DNA from: JBFELO01 sp041552055
GTDB taxonomy: Bacteria; Acidobacteriota; Thermoanaerobaculia; Thermoanaerobaculales; Sulfomarinibacteraceae
DNA length: 11,628 nucleotides
Assembly (NCBI GenBank): GCA_041552055.1
Contig: JBFELO010000142.1
Span: 1 to 11,628, forward strand
Reading direction: 5' to 3'
Shown: one piece after another, positions 6,199-11,628 of the stretch
Layout: every line of letters starts with the position of its first letter
Numbering within the stretch: position 1 is the stretch's first letter
Notes under the pieces: model-generated
Told to the model about the DNA's origin: nothing
The model's database searches: none
Seen by the model: the letters and a program-made list of their open reading frames with translations, nothing else
Made by a program: the position numbers and the translations under genes

Positions 6199-7568
6199 CA
6201 GCCGCCCCCTCCCGAGCGTTGACGCTCGAGTCGCCCCTCCGCGGCCTCGAGCAGCTTCGAGGCGCTCACCCCCGACTCCTTCAGGGCCTGGCGGAAATCG
6301 TCGAAGTCGGCGTCGGCACACGATTGGGCGGCGATGCCGGCGACCAGGTCGTAGTACGCCGCTCGTCCTTCGTCGGTCTCGAGAAACCGCCGCAGCGACG
6401 CCTCGAACCGCTCCCAAACAGCCGACGGGAATCCGCGCCTGACGCAGCAGACGTCGTTCGGAATCGGGTCCGTCAGGGCGATCACCCGCACCTCCTCGAG
6501 ATAGCGTTTTCGCTCCTCGACGGTCTGCATATTCTTGAGGATCAAGAACCGGGCGTCGCCGATCAGCGTGCCGTCGAGCTCGTTGGCCTCCGACGGCGGT
6601 GAGTAGAAGGTCGCCCCGCCGGCTACCTTCCCGTCCTTGACCGCCTGCACCACGTTCGGGTGCCCACCGGCGAACAGGACGTGGCCGAGGTTGACTCCGA
6701 CGCGTTGCAGCAGGGCGCGCGCGAACACGTGCCCCGAGGTCGATGTCTCGTCCGAGAATGCGAAGCTCCGGCCTTCGAGATCCTCGATTCGGCGAAGCCC
6801 GGAGTCGGATCGAGTCAGCACACACCCGTAGTACACCGAGCTCAGCTCCGGCGCCGTCTGGTCGGTCTTGAACACGATCCTGGTCTCACGGAGCACGCCC
6901 GGTCGCTCGTACTCAAGCTCTTTGCGGCCGTCGCCAACCATGTCGTTGGGGCCGGAGTAGACGTACCGGCTGGCCGCGGCGTCGACCCGCCCCGCGACCA
7001 GTTGCCGCATGGCATCTCGGTCGTCCGCGGCCGGCCTCTCGACCCAGCCAGGCGCTGACGCGTCGAGGGCACCGATCACCATCTCTCTGAGCCGACCGGT
7101 CACGGTGCGTGGGATCGCCACCGGCCGATCGACCAGATCTTCGAGGCGACCGGGGTCTCCCGGTCGGTCCCGGATGACCAGGATCGCGTAACGGTCGATC
7201 GAGCGCACCACCTGCAATCGGGCCTCGGCGCCGTGACGGGCGTTGGCCAGCACGTAGGCGAACGCCGGGATCCAGGCCACGTCTGCCTGGCCGCTTCCCA
7301 ACGCCTGGATGACCGCCGCATAGGAGGTCGGGACCTGAGTCTTGAGGGTCAGGCCCGAGTCAGCGCGTATGAAACGTGCCAGCTCGTCGCCACGCCGCAC
7401 GAGGGTGCCCTGCTCGACCGAAGGAACGAACAGCATCTGCACGGCTTCCTGGCCGCTGACCTCGAGTCGGGCGCGTCGGTTGAGGCCCCACCCAAAGAAC
7501 ACCAGCAGGGCTGCCACGACCAGCCACCCCACCCTGGGCATCCACACCCCACGCGTCGAATTCGACAT
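6198..7568 (-). CDS. phnD: PhnD-type substrate-binding protein with an internal duplicated lobe segment, membrane-anchored
   Basis: A 456-residue periplasmic solute-binding protein, first gene of the operon; usual PhnD proteins are about 300-340 residues. I chose ATG 7568; ATG 7541 and GTG 7619 are alternatives. Residues 13-29 (VGWLVVAALLVFFGWGL) are a single TM with no lipobox Cys, so it is probably an uncleaved anchor. PhnD hallmarks are TSYAAVIQALGSGQADVAWI (Y83; 81-100), DETSTSGH (273-280), FAGGHPNVVQAVKDGKVAGGA (H303) and LTDPIPND (D367). Between the first lobe and the STSG segment lies an extra block of about 120 residues. Residues 126-205 align with 246-325 at a nearly constant offset of 120. 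In that copy STSG becomes TVTG (155-158) and the His position becomes D183, so it is a degenerate duplicate. Function as a phosphonate-type receptor is well supported; the ligand is unknown. Confidence 0.9.
   Translation of the reverse strand: MSNSTRGVWMPRVGWLVVAALLVFFGWGLNRRARLEVSGQEAVQMLFVPSVEQGTLVRRGDELARFIRADSGLTLKTQVPTSYAAVIQALGSGQADVAWIPAFAYVLANARHGAEARLQVVRSIDRYAILVIRDRPGDPGRLEDLVDRPVAIPRTVTGRLREMVIGALDASAPGWVERPAADDRDAMRQLVAGRVDAAASRYVYSGPNDMVGDGRKELEYERPGVLRETRIVFKTDQTAPELSSVYYGCVLTRSDSGLRRIEDLEGRSFAFSDETSTSGHVFARALLQRVGVNLGHVLFAGGHPNVVQAVKDGKVAGGATFYSPPSEANELDGTLIGDARFLILKNMQTVEERKRYLEEVRVIALTDPIPNDVCCVRRGFPSAVWERFEASLRRFLETDEGRAAYYDLVAGIAAQSCADADFDDFRQALKESGVSASKLLEAAEGRLERQRSGGGG
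6594..7193 (-). repeat. Intragenic duplication in phnD
   Basis: Two copies of about 80 codons encode PhnD residues 126-205 (6954-7193) and 246-325 (6594-6833). Matching positions include Y127/Y247, LEDL/IEDL (142-145/261-264), A151/A270, G158/G279, D183/H303, G193/G313, V195/V315 and A199/A319, with the offset staying between 119 and 121. The similarity is at protein level only. This is an ancient duplication of the segment that forms part of the ligand cleft in this protein family. Confidence 0.65.
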
Positions 7569-7632
7569 CTTCCGGTGGCCTCGATGAGTGAATTCGGGGA
7601 CTATTCTCGAACCGGCCACAGCCTAACACAGG

Positions 7633-7661
7633 CCGAAACCGAACCAGCCACCGGTTTTCGG
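7633..7661. promoter_or_regulatory. Imperfect inverted repeat in the phnD/tricorn divergent intergenic region
   Basis: CCGAAACCG (7633-7641) and CGGTTTTCGG (7652-7661) pair over nine bases with one bulged base around a 10-base loop. The motif lies 65 bases upstream of the phnD start and about 125 upstream of the tricorn-like gene, where an operator for either promoter could sit. I looked for a Pho box (two CTGTCAT-like direct repeats) in the 217-base gap and did not see one, so PhoB control is not supported by sequence. Confidence 0.3.
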
Positions 7662-7785
7662 TGCGATCCACTCCCGATATCAACGGGCATGTCTCGTGCC
7701 TGGTAGGCTCTCGCCGCCGGACCGGCCGAAACTCCAGAACTCGCCGGTACGTAGACCACAATTGTCACCAACGGAAGGTTGAAAC

Positions 7786-9648
7786 ATGTCGCTCCGAGGT
7801 CTCTCGGTTCTCTCTCTGCTGCTCGCTGCGTCAAACAACGCGATTGCCATCGAGGCGTCCCTCCCTCGCCATCCCGCACCGTCGCCCGACGGGTCCCAGA
7901 TCGCCTTCTCGTGGCAGGGGGACCTGTGGCTGGTACCAGTGGCGGGAGGCGAGGCCCGTCGGCTCACCGCCCACCCCGCGACCGAGCGCTACCCGGTATG
8001 GTCACGCGACGGCAGCATGCTCGCCTTCGCCTCCGACAGGCACGGCAGTCTGGACGTGTTTGTGATGCGCACGGACGGCGGCGAGGTGCCGCGGCGCCTG
8101 ACCTTCGCCTCGGTGACGGACACCCCCTGCGACTTCACTCCGGACGGATCGTCGGTGCTGTTCTCGTCCCGCAGGGCCGAGGGCGTGAGCCGGACTCCGC
8201 AGCTCTTCACGGTCCCGCTGCGGGGTGGGACACCGTCGCTTCTACAGGACGCCTTTGGCCGCTCGGCAGCGTACTCTCCGGACGGTGCCTCGCTGGCCTT
8301 CGTCAGGGGCGGTTCCAGATGGAGCCGCCGTGGCTACCGCGGGTCGGGCAACTTCGAGCTGTGGCTACGGACCGGCGACTCCGAGTATCGGCAATTGACC
8401 AGATTCGACGGCGACGACGACTTCCCGTCGTGGGTCGGCCCCCAGAGCCTCGTCTTCCTGTCGGCCCGCGCGGGGCGCAAGAACCTCTTCCGCATTGGCA
8501 TCACGCCCGGGGACCCCCTACAGCTCACACGCCACGAAGGGTCCGCGGTCCGCTTTCCCCGGACGTCGGCCGACGGCTCCGTCGTGGCCTACGAGTTCGA
8601 GGACGCCATCTGGACGGTCTCGATCGACGGCGGAGAGCCCGCCCGTCTGACGATCGACGTTCCCCCAGACCTCGTGGTCAACCCCGTCGAGCTCAGAGTC
8701 GAGCGTGACGGTGCCAGCGACCTCGCCATCAACCACGACGGCACCCTGGCCGCATTCATCGTCCACGGAGACGTGTTCGTCTCCGAGATCACGTCCAAGG
8801 AAAATCAGCAGATCTCGCAGCCGATGACCGTTCAGGTGACCGTCACCCCGGAGCGCGAGCAGGAACCAGCCTGGTCTCCCGACGGCGACATCCTGGTCTT
8901 CGTGTCAGCTCGCGAAGGTGCCCACGACCTCTACACGGCGCGTCTCGAGGAGGGAGCGGTTTCGTGGACCGAGTCGTTCGACTTCGAGATCGCCCGGATT
9001 ACGTCATCCGCCGAACACGCGACTGATCCGCGGTGGTCGCCCGACGGCCGACGCATCGCCTTCACCCGAGGCAAGGGCGACATCGTAGTGACTGACCCCA
9101 CCAGCGGGGCCGAGACGGTGCTCCTCGAGCACTGGGACACTCCTGACTTTCGCTGGTCTCCGGACGGCCAATGGATCGCCTACTCGGTGGAGGACATGCA
9201 CGCCAACGCCGAGGTGTGGATCGTCTCCGCCGACGGCGGAACACCCTACAACGTCAGCCGGCACCCTGATTACGACCGCAATCCGAGGTGGTCCCCGGAC
9301 GGCAGGCGCCTGGTCTGGCTCACCCGTCGGCATGCCGACAGTCAGGACGTCTGGGGCGTCTGGCTCACCGCCGCTGACCACGAGCGAACCCCAGCCGAGT
9401 GGCTGAAGCTGTGGAAGAAAGAAAAAGCGAGGACGATACCGAAAACGAAGGGAAACCCTCGTTGCCGCAGGTCAGCATCGAGTTTGACCGGCTCTGCGAG
9501 CGGGCGCAATCGATCACCGACCTCAAGGGGGATGAAGCTGCACCCCTCGTCAGCCCGGACGGCAAGAGGATCGTCTTCACCGCGGAGCACGAGGGGGAGC
9601 GCGACCTGTACTCGGTACGGTGGGACGGTGACAAGCTGGAGCGCCTGA
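7786..9648 (+). CDS. Tricorn-like fragment 1: signal peptide and beta-propellers
   Basis: The first frame is open for 620 codons, but family-like sequence ends near 9427; the last ~73 codons are out-of-frame read-through of the next segment. GGAAGG at 7773-7778 supports ATG 7786. Residues 1-21 are a signal peptide (LRGLSVLSLLLAASNNAIA). About ten PD40/TolB-type blades follow, e.g. SPDGSQIAF, SRDGSMLAFASDR, TPDGSSVLFSS, SPDGASLAF, SPDGDILVFVSAREG, SPDGRRIAF, SPDGQWIAY and SPDGRRLVW. In tricorn these form the six- and seven-bladed propellers that gate access to the active site. Alone, this fragment would be a secreted propeller without protease activity. Confidence 0.85.
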   Translation: MSLRGLSVLSLLLAASNNAIAIEASLPRHPAPSPDGSQIAFSWQGDLWLVPVAGGEARRLTAHPATERYPVWSRDGSMLAFASDRHGSLDVFVMRTDGGEVPRRLTFASVTDTPCDFTPDGSSVLFSSRRAEGVSRTPQLFTVPLRGGTPSLLQDAFGRSAAYSPDGASLAFVRGGSRWSRRGYRGSGNFELWLRTGDSEYRQLTRFDGDDDFPSWVGPQSLVFLSARAGRKNLFRIGITPGDPLQLTRHEGSAVRFPRTSADGSVVAYEFEDAIWTVSIDGGEPARLTIDVPPDLVVNPVELRVERDGASDLAINHDGTLAAFIVHGDVFVSEITSKENQQISQPMTVQVTVTPEREQEPAWSPDGDILVFVSAREGAHDLYTARLEEGAVSWTESFDFEIARITSSAEHATDPRWSPDGRRIAFTRGKGDIVVTDPTSGAETVLLEHWDTPDFRWSPDGQWIAYSVEDMHANAEVWIVSADGGTPYNVSRHPDYDRNPRWSPDGRRLVWLTRRHADSQDVWGVWLTAADHERTPAEWLKLWKKEKARTIPKTKGNPRCRRSASSLTGSASGRNRSPTSRGMKLHPSSARTARGSSSPRSTRGSATCTRYGGTVTSWSA

Positions 9649-10274
9649 CCACCGGCAGTCAACAGCCGAGGTCGGTGCAGATCCAGCCATCCGACGAGAC
9701 CCTTTTCTACCTCGACAACAGCGGCGAGATCAAACGCGTCGGCATCGACGGCGAGTCCGGCGATCCGGTGCCTCACGCCGCACGGTACGAGGTCGATGCT
9801 CGGGCGGAGCGCCGGGTGGTCTTCGACGAGGCGTGGTCCGTTCTCGACACCTGGTTCTACGACCCCGACTTCCACGGCGTGGATTGGTCCGCCAAGCGCG
9901 AGACCTACCGCCCATGGGCGCTCGCGGCCTCATCGGAGGCCGACTTCGCCGACGTGATGAACCTGATGTTCGGCGAGCTCAACGCGTCCCACATGGCCTA
10001 CCGTCCCTCGGAAACATCGGACGGCGAGGAAACCGGTTTCATCGGCGCACTCTTCGATCCTTCGGCGGGGGGGCCCGGTCTTCCGATACGCGAGGTGTTG
10101 CCGGACTCGCCCGCCGCCAGGCACGACGTCAAGATCGCGGTCGGCGACCGGATCGTCGCGGTCAGGGGACGCCCGATCGAAGACGACAGCAACATCTGGG
10201 AACTGTTCGCCAACACGGTGGACCAGCGGGTACCGCTTCGGGTGATCGGGGCGGACGGCGGGAACGAACGGTGA
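9399..10274 (+). CDS. Tricorn-like fragment 2: last propeller blade, C1 and PDZ domains
   Basis: Second frame. GTG 9399 is the first possible start, but no Shine-Dalgarno precedes it, and the real coding continuation begins near 9427. It holds the acidic linker (ERKSEDDTENEG), a final blade (SPDGKRIVFTAEHEG), the C1 domain (FDEAWSVLDTWFYDPDFHGVDW..FADVMNLMFGELNASH) and a PDZ domain (GLPIREVLPDSPAARHDVKIAVGDRIVAV). The His codon of the tricorn active site is at 9990-9992. It ends at TGA 10272-10274, in the middle of a strand that continues in the next frame. Confidence 0.75.
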   Translation: MAEAVEERKSEDDTENEGKPSLPQVSIEFDRLCERAQSITDLKGDEAAPLVSPDGKRIVFTAEHEGERDLYSVRWDGDKLERLTTGSQQPRSVQIQPSDETLFYLDNSGEIKRVGIDGESGDPVPHAARYEVDARAERRVVFDEAWSVLDTWFYDPDFHGVDWSAKRETYRPWALAASSEADFADVMNLMFGELNASHMAYRPSETSDGEETGFIGALFDPSAGGPGLPIREVLPDSPAARHDVKIAVGDRIVAVRGRPIEDDSNIWELFANTVDQRVPLRVIGADGGNER

Positions 10275-10972
10275 CCGTGATCCCGATCTCCTACAGAAGC
10301 CAGGTTCAGTTGCGGTACGAGGAATGGGTGCGACAGCGCCGCAGATTGGTGGACGAGTGGTCCGCCGGTCGGCTCGGCTACATCCACATCCAGGCCATGA
10401 ATATGGCTTCTTTCGAGGAGTTCGAACGAGACCTCTTCGCTGCCCCCCACGGCAGGGACGGCATCGTGATCGATGTCCGTTTCAACGGCGGTGGCTCCAC
10501 CACCGACTACTTGATGGCGGTGCTCATGGTTCGACGGCACGCCTACACGGTGCCCCGGGACTCGGATCCCGACCGGCGGGCCTACCCCACCGCCGAGCGG
10601 CTCCCGCTGATGGCCTGGACCCGGCCCGCCGTCACCCTCTGCAACGAGCAGTCCTACTCCAACGCGGAGATCTTCTCTTACGCCTTCCAGACGCTCGGAC
10701 GCGGCAAGCTGGTGGGCAGACCGACCTTCGGAGCGGTGATCTCCACCGGGGGCACGATGATGATGAACGGCGCCTGGGTGCGGCTGCCGATGCGCGGCTG
10801 GTACGTCGCCGAGACCGGCGTCAACATGGAGAACAACGGCGCCGTACCCGACATCGAGGTCTTCCAGCCGCCCGGACAGGATCGTTCGGCGGATCTGGAC
10901 GACCAGCTCCGACGGGCCGTGGAGGTTCTGCTGACCGAGATTCCCACCGATCCACATCGCGACGCCTGGTAG
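10271..10972 (+). CDS. Tricorn-like fragment 3: C2 catalytic domain (S41-type)
   Basis: Third frame. Family similarity begins around 10265; GTG 10271 overlaps the preceding TGA by three bases (within GGTGA), so reinitiation giving a 233-residue polypeptide is conceivable. Motifs are LGYIHIQAMN, GIVIDVRFNGGGSTTDYLMAVL (S41 oxyanion region), LCNEQSYSNAEIFSYAFQTLGRGKLVGRPTFGAVI with the nucleophile Ser at 10658-10660, and ENNGAVPDIEVF with the Glu at 10829-10831. It lacks a signal peptide and the catalytic His, so without frame repair it should be inactive and cytoplasmic. Confidence 0.75.
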   Translation: MTVIPISYRSQVQLRYEEWVRQRRRLVDEWSAGRLGYIHIQAMNMASFEEFERDLFAAPHGRDGIVIDVRFNGGGSTTDYLMAVLMVRRHAYTVPRDSDPDRRAYPTAERLPLMAWTRPAVTLCNEQSYSNAEIFSYAFQTLGRGKLVGRPTFGAVISTGGTMMMNGAWVRLPMRGWYVAETGVNMENNGAVPDIEVFQPPGQDRSADLDDQLRRAVEVLLTEIPTDPHRDAW

Positions 10973-11032
10973 CCGTTACCTCATCCAGGACCACCCCAGG
11001 AGACCGGTGAGAAGTGCGTGCCAGATCCGCCT

Positions 11033-11038
11033 TATACT
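11033..11038 (+). promoter_or_regulatory. -10-like element before the response regulator
   Basis: TATACT matches the TATAAT consensus at five of six positions and lies 28 bases before ATG 11067, which would give a leader of about 20 bases. No -35 hexamer is recognisable at 16-18 bases upstream. It lies in the 94-base gap after the tricorn-like gene and suggests independent transcription of the response regulator. Confidence 0.33.
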
Positions 11039-11066
11039 GGAGCACCACCGTCGGAGAGGGGGTCTC

Positions 11067-11456
11067 ATGGAACGTCCCACCATCCTGCTGGTCGATGACG
11101 ACGCCGTGTTCGTGGACGCGCTCAGCGCGGTCCTTCAGAGCGAGTACGACGTCACGACCGCTGCCAGCAGCGAGGAAGCGGTGGCCAGCCTGGCCGGGGA
11201 CCTCCCCGACCTGATCATCCTCGACGTGATGATGAGCTACCTCTCCGAGGGCTACGACCTGGCGGCGATGCTCAAGAAGAACGAGCGCACGGCGCCGGTG
11301 CCGATCGTGATCCTCACCGGCGTCGACAAGACCTTCGAGGCGCGATCACGGCTGGAGAAGACCTGGATGGACGTCGAGGCATTCATGACCAAGCCGCCGG
11401 ACTTCGCCAAGCTGTTGGCCACGATCGCCTCCCTGCTGGAGGCAAAGACGGAGTAG
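11067..11456 (+). CDS. Single-domain response regulator (receiver only)
   Basis: A 129-residue CheY-like receiver with no output domain. ATG 11067 is preceded by a purine-rich Shine-Dalgarno (GGAGAGGGGG, 11053-11062); this start removes an implausible Arg-rich extension to 11007. All phosphorylation residues are present: the acidic pocket VDDD (D10-D12), phosphoacceptor D53 in LIILDVMM, T84 in ILTG and K109 in MTKP. The loop after D53 (MMSYLSEGYD) is longer than the usual MPxMDG type, a variant seen in stand-alone receivers. No histidine kinase is in the window, so its partner is unknown. It presumably passes phosphoryl signals by protein-protein contact. Confidence 0.93.
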   Translation: MERPTILLVDDDAVFVDALSAVLQSEYDVTTAASSEEAVASLAGDLPDLIILDVMMSYLSEGYDLAAMLKKNERTAPVPIVILTGVDKTFEARSRLEKTWMDVEAFMTKPPDFAKLLATIASLLEAKTE

Positions 11457-11474
11457 CGGCGCCCCGAGGCGCCG
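11457..11474 (+). terminator. GC hairpin directly after the response regulator
   Basis: CGGCGCC-CCGA-GGCGCCG is a perfect 7-bp stem with a 4-base loop, beginning at the base after the TAG stop. It sits in the 44-base gap between two convergent genes, so it may end transcription from one or both sides. No T-tract follows, which is common in GC-rich genomes but lowers certainty. Confidence 0.42.
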
Positions 11475-11500
11475 GCGCCATCGTCAATTCAAGGCCGGCG

Positions 11501-11628
11501 TCAGTCTTTCGAAGCGATCTGCATCTCCTCGGCGTGACCCTCGAGCATGTGCCGACCCACCCATTGCGCCATGATGTCGTCGGGCACCGCGGCCAGGGTG
11601 ACCTCGAGGTTCTTCTTCATGCCGGCAC
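11501..11628 (-). CDS. 3' end of a convergent gene, product not recognised
   Basis: The minus-strand frame is open from the window edge to TGA at 11501-11503, covering the last 41 residues, which end VGRHMLEGHAEEMQIASKD. Third positions are almost all G or C and residue composition is protein-like (acidic, amphipathic), which supports coding. An in-frame ATG at 11620 would make a 39-residue ORF, but no Shine-Dalgarno precedes it and the frame stays open beyond, so this is more likely the C-terminus of a longer protein. I do not recognise the family. Confidence 0.55.
   Translation of the reverse strand, partial: AGMKKNLEVTLAAVPDDIMAQWVGRHMLEGHAEEMQIASKD

Larger units (their letters stand above)
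7786..10972 (+). pseudogene. Tricorn protease homologue split by two -1 frameshifts
   Basis: Read through, 7786-10972 encodes about 1062 residues, the normal tricorn length, with domains in order: signal peptide, two beta-propellers, C1 domain, PDZ domain and C2 catalytic domain. Tricorn is a serine peptidase (MEROPS S41 family) that degrades peptides; the signal peptide places this one in the periplasm. The reading frame slips by -1 twice. The first slip is near the A5 run at 9422-9426, between the second propeller's WKKEK and SEDDTENEG. The second is near the GGG at 10260-10262, between GADGG and ERTVTVIPIS. Adding one base to each run restores a family-like protein. Catalytic residues remain but are in different frames: His (codon 9990-9992, GELNASH), Ser (10658-10660, SYSNAEIF) and Glu (10829-10831, ENNGAVPDIEV). 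Codon quality stays good throughout, so sequencing or assembly error is as likely as true decay. Confidence 0.8.

Noticed and set aside
6199..6825. Upstream extension of the phnC frame to 470 codons
   Set aside because: It runs through phnD in another frame and has no family features. The ATG at 6198 has a strong Shine-Dalgarno and fits the PhnC length.
7569..7785. Pho box upstream of phnD
   Set aside because: No pair of CTGTCAT-like direct repeats at 11-bp spacing was found; a lone ATTGTCACC near 7760 is insufficient.
7779..8708. Plus-strand open frame of 309 codons overlapping the tricorn-like start
   Set aside because: It is an Arg/Pro-rich out-of-frame shadow; the signal peptide and PD40 blades are in the frame starting at 7786.
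9415..9430. Canonical programmed -1 frameshift signal
   Set aside because: Codons at the A-run are AAA GAA AAA GCG, which do not form an X XXY YYZ slippery heptamer, and I see no obvious downstream pseudoknot. An indel is simpler.
9998..10957. Minus-strand open frame of 319 codons
   Set aside because: It lies opposite the tricorn PDZ and catalytic domains, is rich in His/Gly/Val from antisense GC codons, and has no recognisable motif.
1..11628. CRISPR array, tRNA, rRNA, insertion sequence or attachment site
   Set aside because: No regularly spaced repeats, clover-leaf sequence, transposase frame or terminal inverted repeats were recognised on either strand by eye.

Overview
The window is GC-rich with strongly G/C-biased third codon positions and reads as a chromosomal segment of a Gram-negative-type bacterium. 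My best guess is Acidobacteriota (Thermoanaerobaculia-like). This rests mainly on the secreted protein at 695-2347: its C-terminal half has WRTDV, LEVVSDQ, YNQ and GTFGQYLDG blocks, which I associate with secreted proteins of that phylum. The placement is inferred from memory and was not tested by a search.

Layout. (1) 1-644: an Rrf2-family regulator with three cysteines placed for an Fe-S cluster, preceded by a perfect palindrome over a plausible -10 element. (2) 695-2347, minus strand: a secreted protein with three Kre9/KNH-like beta-sandwich repeats at an exact 98-residue period, followed by a duplicated C-terminal beta domain. (3) 2348-2809: a gene-free stretch with two small hairpins. 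(4) 2810-4156: a secreted metzincin protease resembling gametolysin (M11), with HExxHxxGxxH and a Met-turn candidate. (5) 4335-7568, minus strand: a translationally coupled phnD-phnC-phnE ABC importer operon of the phosphonate/phosphite/phosphate-ester type. (6) 7786-10972, plus strand and divergent from phnDCE: a periplasmic tricorn-protease homologue of normal total length, broken into three frames by two -1 shifts at homopolymer runs. (7) 11067-11456: a single-domain response regulator, then a hairpin and the 3' end of a convergent gene running off the window.

The phn genes form one transport unit: PhnD binds substrate, PhnE is the channel and PhnC the ATPase. Two of the three are atypical. 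PhnD carries a second, degenerate copy of its substrate-lobe segment in the middle of the protein. PhnE has an extra N-terminal membrane region that looks like an RDD domain. No C-P lyase, phosphonatase or phosphite dehydrogenase gene is in the window, so the substrate cannot be named. The other genes are secreted or regulatory singletons with no visible functional link. No tRNA, rRNA, CRISPR array or insertion sequence was seen.
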